Part shown: piece after piece, positions 51,801 through 61,729 of the stretch
How the letters are laid out: each line of letters starts with the position of its first letter
Numbering within the stretch: position 1 is the first letter of the stretch
Assembly (NCBI RefSeq): GCF_003171515.1
Contig: NC_089395.1
Location: 2,728,001-2,792,000, forward strand
DNA: 64,000 bases
From: Pyrenophora tritici-repentis
Lineage: Eukaryota; Ascomycota; Dothideomycetes; Pleosporales; Pleosporaceae
Direction: 5' to 3'
The notes under the pieces: model-generated
What the model saw: the letters and a program-made list of their open reading frames with translations, nothing else
Database searches by the model: none
Told to the model about the DNA's origin: nothing
Program-made: the position numbers and the translations under genes

Positions 51801-54112
51801 TGTGCGGTTCCAATCGAAGTAGTGACGCTTCCTTTGCCAAATTGCACAGATGCGTTTCCAGCAGTAGACGTATCTAGAGTTACGGTGGGGTCCTCAGTTT
51901 GGAGCGCCCAGAACTGCTCCTTTCCGGCTGTCGATACATTTGAGGCACCAGTGTCAGGAAGAATGCCTTGGTACGTGATTCGCGAGTATCGATCCTCGAT
52001 AAGGAACTGCGTTGCGGGCGTAATAGGCTCCTTGCACCTGTAGACGTCTTCTCCAGTCACGTGGTGCAAAAAGGCCTGATCTGTGAGGTACTTAACTGCC
52101 AATCTTTGGTCCTCATCATCTTCGTCTTGCTCCTCTAGGAAGAACTGGTCGACTTCTTCCCCCTCGTACGCGACGAGAAATGTGCTAAACTCCATTTGCT
52201 CTCCCGTAATCGCGCAGTGTGTGATGTACTGCGCTTTTGAGCGTTTTCTTTCTTCAAGCGTGTGGTTTGTGGACCAACAGCCTGTCTTGCCGCAGACGTA
52301 ACATTTCTTGTCGATTTGTGTGTTGACTCCAGAGCGGTGCTGAAGCCCACCGCGTCCGCGGGTGAATCCGCTGCGTCCACCGCGAGGGTTGTAATTCCCT
52401 CGCAATCTTCCAGAGCTGTTGTTGTTGTACCGACGATCCAAGTAGTACTGGCTATCCGTATCCGCCTCAGTGAAGTTGACGGAGACGGTCATGGCGAGTG
52501 AGTTTTCGATTGACGATCGCAGATCTCCAAACAGAACCTCGCATTCTAGAGACGGCTTGTAGAGTGCCATCTCGAGCTCCTTCACGCCTCGGCATGCTGT
52601 GATTACAGTCGTTCGGAGCGCGTATTCTCCCATGTACTGCTGTCCAAGTGCTCTTTGACACAATTGGAGCTTGTCCAGCATGATGTCAAGGACCTCGTGG
52701 AGGTTCTTTTCGGGGTTCTCCCTGCGGACTTTGACAAACGATGTCGTCGTCCAGTCCGCGTAGTAATGGCCGTGGTTGACGTCTGTGTCGAAGTGGTTCT
52801 TGAGCTTTGTGTAGGCAGTCAAGAACGTATCCATCCGCTGATCGACGAAGTGGAGGTAATACTCCTCTGCGCGGCCGTCGAGAATCCGTGGAAAGACTGC
52901 ATGGAACTGCCCTGGCTCGATGTCTGCGTGATAACAGATGCTGTAGAAGATCTTCAATTTATCGTCTAGGAGGTCGTACGGCTTTCCCGTATACTTTTTG
53001 TCTCGGTCCCACATTTTCACGAAGACATTGATCGTCTTAGGATCCAGTTTCTCATTGCCAAACTCGATTGGTGGAACTGCCTTGTACGGGTCTGTTTCAC
53101 CAGAGGGCACAATTGGGGGAACGCTCAGTCCCTTCGGACGTTGCGGGTATGCTGGTGTATACTCGCGGAATCGGTCGAAGTTGTTGTAGGTGAGGGGAGG
53201 TTGCTGACTTTGGACGCGCTGATAGGCTGGCTGCGGTGCGGATTCAGTTGTCTCTACAGGCTGGCTTCGGATTGGTTGGTTTTGGGCTTTCTCAATCGTT
53301 TTTGCTAGCTGGTCCTGAATCTGTTGTTCTTCCTCAACGGTCTCCTGTCGTCCTTGCACACGGGCGTGGGTCTGGTCTTGATCGCGGGTTTGCCGACTGT
53401 CTACGTCTCGGCCTCTTGTCCTTACAGGCGTTTGGGTTCGGCTCTGGGCCTGGCTTGATAATCTCCTGTCTGTGGACTGTACTGATCCTTCACTGCGTTG
53501 TTGCCGTAGTGCCCGCTCTTGCAACATGTGCGCAGCTGATCGTGTGTCAAACACAGCCGACTGGAATACGTCCTGAGGCCATTCTAGGTACTCCTCCATG
53601 CGTAATAACCTAGCTAGAGACTCACTAGGTGCCATATTAATACGGCCAGTATACACTCCCTTAAAGCGGAGGATCCGCTTTAGTTCCTTTGTGTATATTG
53701 GCTGGGCACGTAGGAACATTGCCTCTGTCCATCCTTCAAAGTCCTGACGGAACTCCCAAAAGAGTTCTTCATCTGCTGTTGGTCGATCTGTATAGTCCGC
53801 AATCGCACGCGCAATGTACGTTGTTGCTGTAGTAATCCCTACCTCATCGTCTGGAGCTTCAAGGTTGTCCTCCCACATCTCTGGATCGATGTGATGCCAT
53901 TCTCTTGGTTTTATGTTTGTGGTCCCTAGTAGCGCCTCTAGTGTGGGTACCACTCTTCTACTACTGCTCGCCATTCCTACTGCCGGTGTCCTGGCTACCG
54001 GTGCTCTTTCCGATGATGTTCTCTCTCCTGCTATTGTGTTCTTGTTGACGCTTGTTGCGCTAGCTGCGTTCGCTAGAGATGCGTCGGTGGTCGTGGGTTG
54101 TACACGGGTCAA
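48824..54112 (-). CDS. Copia Gag-Pol polyprotein, intact
   Basis: One uninterrupted frame of 1762 codons. Approximate order: Gag-like region (Gln-rich to residue ~300), then a zinc knuckle CYVCGKTGCWSTNH (~603), the aspartic protease site DTGAS (~718), the integrase zinc domain (LHRRFGHP ... FCHHC, ~847-880), the integrase DDE core (VDVMYL ~912, HDAGTNF ~965, GKVERYH ~1005), an AT-hook-like RKRGRPPGSKNKPK (~1207), reverse transcriptase (RDITQAYPQ ~1349; LQTDDTL ~1439 in place of the usual YVDD) and RNase H (FTDGSF ~1587; TDSYSLYE; ASETYG). Gag and Pol share one frame, with no sign of frameshifting. No RIP stops are present, unlike the pogo elements here. It could be active. Confidence 0.96.
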   Translation of the reverse strand: MTRVQPTTTDASLANAASATSVNKNTIAGERTSSERAPVARTPAVGMASSSRRVVPTLEALLGTTNIKPREWHHIDPEMWEDNLEAPDDEVGITTATTYIARAIADYTDRPTADEELFWEFRQDFEGWTEAMFLRAQPIYTKELKRILRFKGVYTGRINMAPSESLARLLRMEEYLEWPQDVFQSAVFDTRSAAHMLQERALRQQRSEGSVQSTDRRLSSQAQSRTQTPVRTRGRDVDSRQTRDQDQTHARVQGRQETVEEEQQIQDQLAKTIEKAQNQPIRSQPVETTESAPQPAYQRVQSQQPPLTYNNFDRFREYTPAYPQRPKGLSVPPIVPSGETDPYKAVPPIEFGNEKLDPKTINVFVKMWDRDKKYTGKPYDLLDDKLKIFYSICYHADIEPGQFHAVFPRILDGRAEEYYLHFVDQRMDTFLTAYTKLKNHFDTDVNHGHYYADWTTTSFVKVRRENPEKNLHEVLDIMLDKLQLCQRALGQQYMGEYALRTTVITACRGVKELEMALYKPSLECEVLFGDLRSSIENSLAMTVSVNFTEADTDSQYYLDRRYNNNSSGRLRGNYNPRGGRSGFTRGRGGLQHRSGVNTQIDKKCYVCGKTGCWSTNHTLEERKRSKAQYITHCAITGEQMEFSTFLVAYEGEEVDQFFLEEQDEDDEDQRLAVKYLTDQAFLHHVTGEDVYRCKEPITPATQFLIEDRYSRITYQGILPDTGASNVSTAGKEQFWALQTEDPTVTLDTSTAGNASVQFGKGSVTTSIGTAHVSTQIGKIKFEVLNAPTPFLLCLKDMDRLHVYFNNTTDQLVQGKATFPVIRKWGHPWFHLSKAERARVFLTETELRRLHRRFGHPAVERLIRLLKRAGHEDVDERLLREIQTFCHHCQAHDPAPRRFKFRLKDDREFNFEILVDVMYLSGKPVLHVIDSATTFNGARFLPSMSAKDTWEALRLLWIDTYQGPPDIVTHDAGTNFASVEFRSEAKIMGITCKQVPTEAHWSIGKVERYHAPLRRVYEILRTELDTGTSDAAVLQMAVKAVNDTAGPDGLVPTLLVFGAYPRISMDSPPSPSITHRAEAIQKAMRALRKASAEHAVSNALGTRNGPTTDGVLSLPLQSEVMVWREKNGWQGPYRVIDMKDHDVTVDMINGPTTFRSTVVKPYYRDLTTAIDGADQGTGGSPTTDEAIADEPPLPVPPAEANQAAQPRKRGRPPGSKNKPKVQYLSKKEEDDYALAVKLRNDGVINVPGAPFEASDQKEIDDLVGRGVFSFELFDPTLHGGYRIFKSRMVREVKGKTMVPYEKSRLVVQGYNDEGKHEILTQSPTIQRASQRLILALAPALLDEGMVVELRDITQAYPQAQTELFRTVLAHLPKELITKYPKGTIIRVIKPLYGIAEAGVHWFATYQGHHCKELDMATSTYDPCLLITNGRREAFGIVGLQTDDTLAIGTPAFSGAEDAALQKANFRAKPKERLSKEVSLEFNGCTLTLRGDTILLTQKGQGAKIEIIDPKAANRAQKYMEQRARGAYIASICQPEASFDLSAAAQIQQPKDTEYVKLNRRLQWQSESIQRGLRYVPLDLATAKLVVFTDGSFANNQDLSSQLGYLLILANESSRQDSTFDIRGNVIHWSSTKCKRVTRSVLASETYGMVSGVDIAIAILTTLKIITGRLGLPPIPLIVCTDSYSLYECLVKLGTTAEKRLMIDIMALRQSYERREITEIRWINGEDNPADAFTKATPNRALERFIESNKLSIRVEGSVQRPTE

Positions 54113-54337
54113 ATCTCAACCGGTCGGTTGGCGCGTGTATAGACGGCGTCTTGGAACGCTTCTGATACGGCTGTAACGGTCGGTCGCTAGCCACGAACGA
54201 CGCCTGATATAGCTAACAGTGAGCTTAGCATAGATAACTCCGCCTTGCTGATATAGGCAATCTAGGGAACGCGCGGGGTAAAGAATCTATCTCTTCTTAA
54301 CCTAACTGTCTGTGACTGCCGTGCAATCACTGATCAG

Positions 54338-54534
54338 TGTTGGAAGGCCTTGTATGATCGTACGGTGAATAACAGTAGCTAAGGTAATCTTGTGTATTGG
54401 TATTCTGGTGTATGATGATTCTACGAATGTGGGGGCTACGAAGGTATACATAGCGTTGGGTCCGAGTTGGGCCGAAGTAGGATCGAGGCGGTACATTGGG
54501 CCTTATTAGGCGACACACCGTGTGTATGCCGACA
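54338..54534 (-). repeat. 5' LTR of the copia element
   Basis: 197 bp, one visible difference from the other LTR. The sequence just inside (minus strand CTGATCAGTGATTGCACGG) should contain the primer-binding site; I could not match it to a tRNA confidently. Confidence 0.93.
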
Positions 54535-57345
54535 GTAGCGTATATATGTGGTGTACACACCTTTCATACACACGTGTACATTAGTAATGTAACAGTAGAT
54601 ACCAAAACTTAACCATGGGTTCGTTTTGTGTCGTTTAGTATTATTTCGTCGATATAGATAACCAAAAAAAAAATGACGACGACGACGATGAAGCAGCGGA
54701 ATAAATCTCAACACTAAACCCCCACCTCACCGTATCTACCCCCCTTTTCTCACTCGGATACCCCAGCGTATGCTGAGCTAAACTAACAACGGAGTAATGC
54801 GCAGATCGCGTGAAAATCAACAATGGCAGTTGAAGATAGTCAACGGCAGGTGCAAATTTCGTCCTTGGGTAAAAGGGGGCGGGGTCCCATGTGGGAAAAC
54901 GGCAGTTAGCAGTAACTTTGTCGGGAAATGAGAAATGTATAAACGACAAAAAAATAGCCTTTGCACTTGTCTTGTCCGTCTGCGGGGAAGGCGTGGATGC
55001 GGGATGCGGGATGGGAACTATCAACGTCCGAGTCCGAATATCCGGGACGGTAGTTTTGGTCTTGAGGCTGGGGGTGGGGGGTAGGGGAATGTGGCTGTGT
55101 GTACGTGTAGTGTGTAGTGTGTAGATGGGTGGTATGGTATATGTGTAACGGATTTTTGGGATATAGGGTGTGTGCGCGTTTGCGGTTAATTGATTACTTT
55201 GTGCTGTGTTGTGTTGTGTTGAGTAGATTGACGGGTTGTTGGATGTATATGGGGAGAATAGGAAGGAAAGGGGGTGGTGCTGGAGGACTTGTACGCTATG
55301 CGAGGAGAGTGAAGGTGAGGAGACTAAGAAGGAGATATGTGTTGGTGCTAGGGACTGTGCGAGGCTGGTGGTTGAAATTGGTGGATAACAGATAGGTGGA
55401 GTACGAAAGCCGTATGCGGAATTAGTTATAAAGTGTATCTACCGCTTTTTTCGCTTGTGTTACTGGAATCTTGTGTTTGGATTGATTCGGGGTTAAGACG
55501 GGGAAGGGAAGAAGAGGGCAGACGAGTTGTAGTTAGAGAGAAGGTGTTAATTCTATTGATAGTATTTAATTGTAGGGTAAAGAACTCAGGTAGGATGTCA
55601 TGCTATTTAGCTATATGTAGGTGTTTGTGGGGAGTAATTTGCATGTCTAGGAATGATGGGATTTTGCTGCATGATCCTGTGTAGTAAGTCGATAGTAGTG
55701 TTAATAAACCTTCCATGCTTTCTTTTCTCCAACTTCCTACTCCCATACACTCTCCACTCTACAGTACTCACTCCAAACACAATCCTCCCATTCTACAATC
55801 CCCATCTCCCCATCCCTCCCAACAGCAACACCACCGCAAAACACTAGCTTACGAACCAACCCTCCTAAGATCTCCCATCTAACCTCCCATTCTACCAACC
55901 TACATCCGTGCTCCGCTATCACATCCCCTCAACGTTCCAGACCTAGACACACATACCCCCCACAGCACAAATACCGTACAATGTACACCCCCCCCAAACC
56001 AACATAAAACACAACCCAACACAACAACACCCACGTGCCCCCCTCCGCCCCACCCCCCCACGTCGCACAAAGATTTAAAATTTGCCAATCGTGAACAAGG
56101 TTTCTGCGCCAAGGCGCCAAGATATTGCTGCGCGCGGAGGAAGGGATCGTCACGGAGGGACTGGTCACATGGGGTGTTGTTGTTGAAGGCAGGTAGGTAA
56201 CTTGGCTATGTAACCTTAGGAAGGATGGGTGAGGTGAGGTGGAAATGGGCTTTTTGCATTAATTATCCGAACCGACGAACCAGCATGCATCATCGTACAG
56301 TAGAAACAAACCTAGTCAGGCACAACTCACAACATCAACGGGAGAGGCGTCGTTCGTTCGTTCGTCCCTCCCTCCCTCCATCGCGCCGCCACCGGAGCGG
56401 AGAACCGGAACCCTTCCTCCCTCCGCAAACCACCCTCTGCCACCATACCTACTGCCAACCTACCTAGCACGTACAAAGTTCGCCAAGTAACACACCCAGC
56501 ACTAACTAGCGCTTACTACTTAGACTCCGCCATCCAAAAAACCCCCAAAAAAACCAAGGGCTCACTTCTCAAAAAGAAAGACAGGAAAAGCCAAGATACA
56601 AGATACCCTAACCAAGGCCTTGGTATCTTCTACATAACGCGTCGGACGCTGAAACGATCGGCGGTGGCGGCGGCGGCGCGTGGGGAAAGAGGGAGGGATT
56701 GGCGGATTGGAGAGGGAGGCGTGTTCTGGTGGGCAGTGCACACGCCGCGCGCGCCCCTTTTTTTATGCAGATGTGGCTGGGCTCCGCGGTTTAGAGTTTT
56801 TGAGGTCTGGCGGGAGGGGATGGGTGCGGAGGGTGAGCGGAGAGGGGAGGGGGAATGCGCTGGCGGGTTGGTCATGCGCAAAGTATGTTGGGGAAGGAGG
56901 GGGGTCTTTGCGGTGATGGTGATGGTGATGGATGGTTGTTGTTGTTTGTGGATTTGAAAAGTCAGGTAGGGTCAGCTTGAGATTTGAGATGCGTGTGAGT
57001 CGCAAGTTGGGTTATTTGGTTGGGGTTTATGTGGGCCAAAAGGCGGGTCACAAGATGAAAAATGATGACAGTGCAGAGAATTCAAAATGTCGTATCAGAT
57101 TGTGTGAAAATGCCTTCACTAACTGCCCATGACCCATGACCTAGGCTGGCAAATTTGTCCCTGTTCCTATTGCTGTTCCCTTGACCAAAAACGCCTGTTC
57201 CATGCCGCTCTGCCCTACTCCCTCTGTTGAAAGCCTCGAGGGTTCTTTCTTGTGGTATATCGACTGTTGAATAGAACAACTCAAAGGAAATTGTTATCGT
57301 GACATCGTGAAGCCCGCTTTTATCGCGTTCTTGTCTGCACAAACT
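54535..57345. other. 2.8 kb gene-poor region
   Basis: Starts with the right target duplication (54535-54539). Contains G/T-rich and C-rich strand-asymmetric stretches (55.0-55.3 kb; 55.7-56.1 kb; 56.6-56.9 kb), poly-A at about 54664-54673, and (TTCG)n-like GTTCGTTCGTTCG at about 56350. Open frames here are shadows of skewed composition with no domain. Confidence 0.5.
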
Positions 57346-57796
57346 CTAGTGCTTGTTGGACAGGAAAGTGTGCTTCTCAAACGACATGCGCCTCTTCCTC
57401 TCGGCCACACTCATCTCCGAAACATTGTTCGGCGGAATCTCGTACTTTGCGTTAACCGCCAGAGGAGCGAAAATCTTCGGGCCAAGGATTTGTCTAGACG
57501 GGGTCAGCAATGTTGGGTGCAAGGTTCGTATAGAGGTGTTGGACTTACGAATCGGCAGGGCTGGTGCGGGGAGAAGATGGCGCGCTGATAGTGCTAGCTT
57601 CTGAGGGCGGGGCTCCAAAGCTGGAGAGTGATGATACTGATTCATGGCGGTGGGATCGGTTGGAAAGAAACCCGTGAGCAGGCATGACGGACTCAGTGGG
57701 AGATGACTCGACGGCAACGGCTTGCTTGACAGGTGTGTTGACGGCGAGAAAGGTCTTGGGGAAGGGAATGTGGTAGGCTGAGCTAGTGGAAGACAT
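57346..57796 (-). CDS. Small Ser/Pro-rich protein of unknown function, two exons
   Basis: Exons 57796-57549 and 57493-57346, joined across a 55 bp GTAAGT...TCTAG intron in phase, give 131 aa. The N-terminal half is Ser/Pro/Ala-rich (HESVSSLSSFGAPPSEAS) and probably disordered. The C-terminal half is more ordered: LGPKIFAPLAVNAKYEIPPN, then a basic helix SVAERKRRMSFEKHTFLSN. The consensus splice sites and the clean continuation of frame argue for a real gene over the 205-codon frame that reads through the same DNA in another register. No signal peptide or membrane segment. Family not recognised; RRMSFEK resembles a basophilic kinase site, which is only a suggestion. Confidence 0.62.
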
Positions 57797-60700
57797 TGCG
57801 CCAGGATGGATGTGTTTGTTATTGATGGTGGGGTGATTGGCCTTTGGCTTGGAGTGAAAGTTGTTGAAAAGGTTGATTGATCGGAAAGTGTTGTTGGTGT
57901 TCTGGAGACTGGAAGGGGCAGTAGGCAGACCTTATATGTGAAGCAGAGATTGGTTAGCAGCAATTGTGCAAGTCTTCAGGCCTGGTGTTGTGCGTGGGTC
58001 ACGTAGCGCTGCCGAGGGGTCCGCTGGGGCAAGCGTGCATGAAGGGACCTCTGTAACTGGCTGGAGCGTATGGTGGTCTATCAAAAGCAAGGGTGACGCT
58101 TGCACCGTCCCCGCTTGTCGACCGTGGTTAGTGATTCAACTGTGGATAAGCCCGCTAGCATGAAAGATCCGGAACCGAAAAGCCTGGGGTTGCAGCGCGG
58201 GATGTCGCAGATGCTTCCGCACGCTGTGTCTTGGCCGTGGAGCTTTGATTGACCCCGCCCTGTCGATCGTATTGGTCCGGTGCGCTAGTGATCTTCCGGT
58301 GTAGATGGCGCCCTGGACTGATAAGACTACTAGGAGCACGTGCTTGTTTCGACTGCGTAAGCGTCTTGTCAAGAGTACGTGTATGATCGTCGTGTATTCT
58401 GAGGCCGATTACCAACTCAAACATGCTTGGCGGCTCCCGTCCGCAAGTCGAAATGCGGTTCTGCAGTGGGCGGAACCTAGGGAGTCTGTGTGTCTAGGTT
58501 CCAGATTTGGTTTGGGAACGTTGAGACAGGATAAGCTCGCTTGGCAGTCTCGATGTTTGGGACTTTGGGCGACTACTAAAGACAGCTTGGCAAAAGGTCA
58601 AGCTGTTTCGCGCGGCAGAGTGGAGAGTCGATGGTACGCAGTGAGAGGGAAACAAGTAGCGCCCAGTGGACACTGCTTAATTTAACAGGGGGAAATGGTC
58701 TCGTCGGTAACATTTCAACTCCGGACTACGTCGTAGTGCACCTTGTCCGCGGCTACCGGACGACCGACGGATTTGTAATGTCAAGGGGGAGAAGGCCGAG
58801 GGGGCGAAGAATTTGGCCTCTAAGAAACGTCAAAAACTGTGGAAAAATGGGATGCGAAATCTCAGCATGCAAACCTGCTCTCTGCAAGCTTGTCAAGGCC
58901 TTGCGGGTCCTCCAGTCCTCCATCGCTGCAGGCACACGCTAGACGATGAGACGAGTGGAGTAAAGGCCAGTAAAATCCACCATACTGCTGTAGCTAGAAG
59001 GTCTGCGGTTAGGACTCGTGGGCATGTTTCTGATCAAGCAATAGCTGCATCTGCATGGAGTATGCATGGGGTAAGAGCATGACGCGCCTCCTACACGACA
59101 CAGACGAAGCTTGTGCTATAGGCTCGATTTCTCGGCGCTCCCGCAGGCTGCTGAATATACAGTAAGCTCGCATGAGATTGTCCGTCCGGTGGTGAAGCGC
59201 GTGCCTCGTATCATGTGGAGGAAAGGAAAAGGCTGCAGGCGGATCCGCCCTTGTGTGTGCAGAATTAAGCCGAAGGAAGCCTACAAGCTTGAAAATTGTA
59301 GTTGTATGGCTTGCGTCATGGTGTGATAAACAGACGATGAGGGGCTCATGGTGGAGAGAGACGTGATCACAAAATCTTCCGACGCCTAGATTCGGCGAAC
59401 GAGGTTATCTTATCTCCGCGTGCATGTAAGCGAGTTCCTCTTGTCTGCCACTCACCTCAATCACTCCACACCTTCTCAACACGACTTCCTCGACGATTCC
59501 AGATTCAGTCAATTGATAAGACACTGCCTCTGAGATTCGTATGCTGCTCTAGTGGCCACCTGTCCGTATCCACCGACTTTACGCCGAATTGTGCAGTGCC
59601 CATCTCTGCTCACATGTCGACATCTGACGTGGGCAAGATCTTCAAGGCGCAGGGGTAACGGTGTGGCGAGAATCCCATTCATTGGAGCAAAGAAAATCAA
59701 CTCTCATTTTCCAAGGCAATGGGCATCTTCAATTACGTGCTCAGAGGTGGGAAAAACTTGGCCCCTCGGCGTTGCGCGGCAGAGCTACAAGTTTAGCCAT
59801 GGTGTCGTGCATAATTAGCAAGACGTCGTTACGATCCTCCCTGCCAAGCTGTCAGTCGCCGATCCCATATTACAGTCTTGTCTTTCACTATCATGTTGAT
59901 ATACAGTCATTATGAAGCATGAGCATCGATCAAAGGGAGCTGCACAGCCTCGACACCAAGGACAGGATCACCCTCTCAACCTCCCCAAATGCGCTAGTAC
60001 AAAATGCGACAATACGTGTGCGGACATAACACTGGCTAAACTCGCCATTCATGAAACTGATACAAGCAATGGTTAGTGCTCCAAACTAATCTACATACAC
60101 GGTAGGTCTCTCGGTAAAGATCTTAGATGAACGAACGACCAAGTCTAGCTAGGTAGGTACCTCGGTCAGCCTACTCGGTCCACTTTCTAGAAGCATAGCG
60201 ACCTGCCATACCTACGCGATGCGGAGTCGCTGAATGTAGCGGCGGTACCCAGCGGGAGATGCGCACTAAGACCATAATGGAACGAGCGGTGTGAATAGAT
60301 CCGACTCGGCCCATGGTCAAAGTGGGGAACCCCACACTATAGTGTGGGGGGAGCTTCCGGTGAATGGTATGGAGTATTAAAACCGCCTTCTCCAGGCGTT
60401 GTCACATGCCTAATTTGCTTTGAGGAATGTGGCGTAATGTACCGAATAGATTATTGGCAGAGAAATGTTGGAAGTGGACTTTCCACGTTGCAGAAGACGA
60501 AAGCGTGCTCCAATGGCTCAACACAGCGGTAGACTAAGCCTCAGCTTCGTTAGTATCTCGTGGTAGAGATCCCGCAGCATGTGTCAGATGTACTCGCTAA
60601 AATATCGTAGAAGCGCTTAGTTCGTGGTAAACCATCGGTGCCTTATGGTTGCAAGGAGTATCCTACATGTCCCGTGTTCCGTGCGGCCCCCGTCCGTGAC

Positions 60701-61729
60701 TTTTGTCAGCATGCATGAACGCAATCGCCGCGTGTGCGTGCTAAGTAGATGGCTTGTTTGACGTTTGCTCGAGAAGCACTGTTGAGACCCGCACGTCGTA
60801 AAACCGGGAGGCAGGTCTGACACCAGTCATCTGTTTTGTAGCTGCTACGAAGCAGTCACACCTGTTCCCGCTAAACGGGTGGTAAATGTGGAATAGCGAA
60901 AGCCACTGTGACCCTGGAATATGAGGCGATAACAGCTAGTAGATAGTAGCACGATGCATTATTATTCTCATGCTCCTCGTTGCTGTTGTCGTGGATTGCC
61001 AAGGGCTCAAGCGAGTACATGTGTTCATCGCATCCACGACAAGCGCAGCATGTTTTGTGGCCAAGTCTTTTTGGTGAACTGTCAATTCCTTTTCCATTGC
61101 TATTGACATTTGCCCGGGACGTTCCAGACCTACTGTCTTCCGCGGCCCGTTGCGCTGCGTTCTTTATTGAGTCACTTCGCCAAGTTAGCGCGGGAGTGGT
61201 GCATAGCCAGTTACGTCGCTCACCGGATGGATCAAGAGAAGCCTAACCGCGGAGAAACGTGTAGTAAGAACGGCTATACCCGATTGTAGGTTGTCATGAG
61301 CGACTTTACAGTTGTGGTGAGTGACACAATCTGCCACAGATGTGAGCGATATTACACACCGACGCTAGCTTCTGTAACCATGACAATAATATTTGGACTA
61401 TATAATACAAATGTTTACTAGCACTTTGACCATTATGATATTTCTCTGACGTCCACACATTTTCATTCCTTCATGCTTTCCATTGCATGGAGAGACTGAA
61501 AAGAAGCGCCCCTGATTTATCCTGGTTCGGCCACGCTTGAAGTTGATAATGTAAGTGTTGCAAGCATCTCCCGCTATAGAAACAGAATTAACTTGATATT
61601 AACAACGAAATATCACTACATCATCCACGGAGCTGATCGGTAGGATTGTTTCCTCGTGAAACAAGACCCCCATCTCACCACCTAACTCATAACTTATCCA
61701 ATACCTAAATATCCACCTCTACTCCCCCC
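57797..61729. other. 3.9 kb gene-poor region
   Basis: No supported gene. Frames up to 126 codons occur on both strands without domains. A 20 bp perfect palindrome lies at 60330-60349. The left end should hold the promoter of the small Ser/Pro-rich gene and the right end the 3' UTR of the TatD gene. Confidence 0.5.
60330..60349. repeat. 20 bp perfect palindrome
   Basis: CCCCACACTATAGTGTGGGG, a perfect two-fold symmetric site in otherwise featureless DNA; might bind a dimeric protein or form a hairpin. Confidence 0.85.

Larger units (their letters stand above)
48533..54534 (-). mobile_element. Complete Ty1/copia LTR retrotransposon, 6.0 kb
   Basis: Two 197 bp LTRs in the same orientation (48533-48729 and 54338-54534), each starting TGTTGG and ending CCGACA, flank one minus-strand ORF; a 5 bp target duplication GTAGC surrounds the whole. 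I see only one difference between the LTRs by eye (TTGTACGATCG versus TTGTATGATCG), so the insertion is recent. It lies about 1.2 kb beyond the G-alpha stop. Domain order protease-integrase-RT-RNase H identifies the copia superfamily. Confidence 0.96.

Noticed and set aside
57346..57963. 205-codon minus-strand frame
   Set aside because: Its upstream part is Pro/Ser/Leu noise from pyrimidine-rich DNA; the spliced 131-residue model explains the conserved-looking end better.
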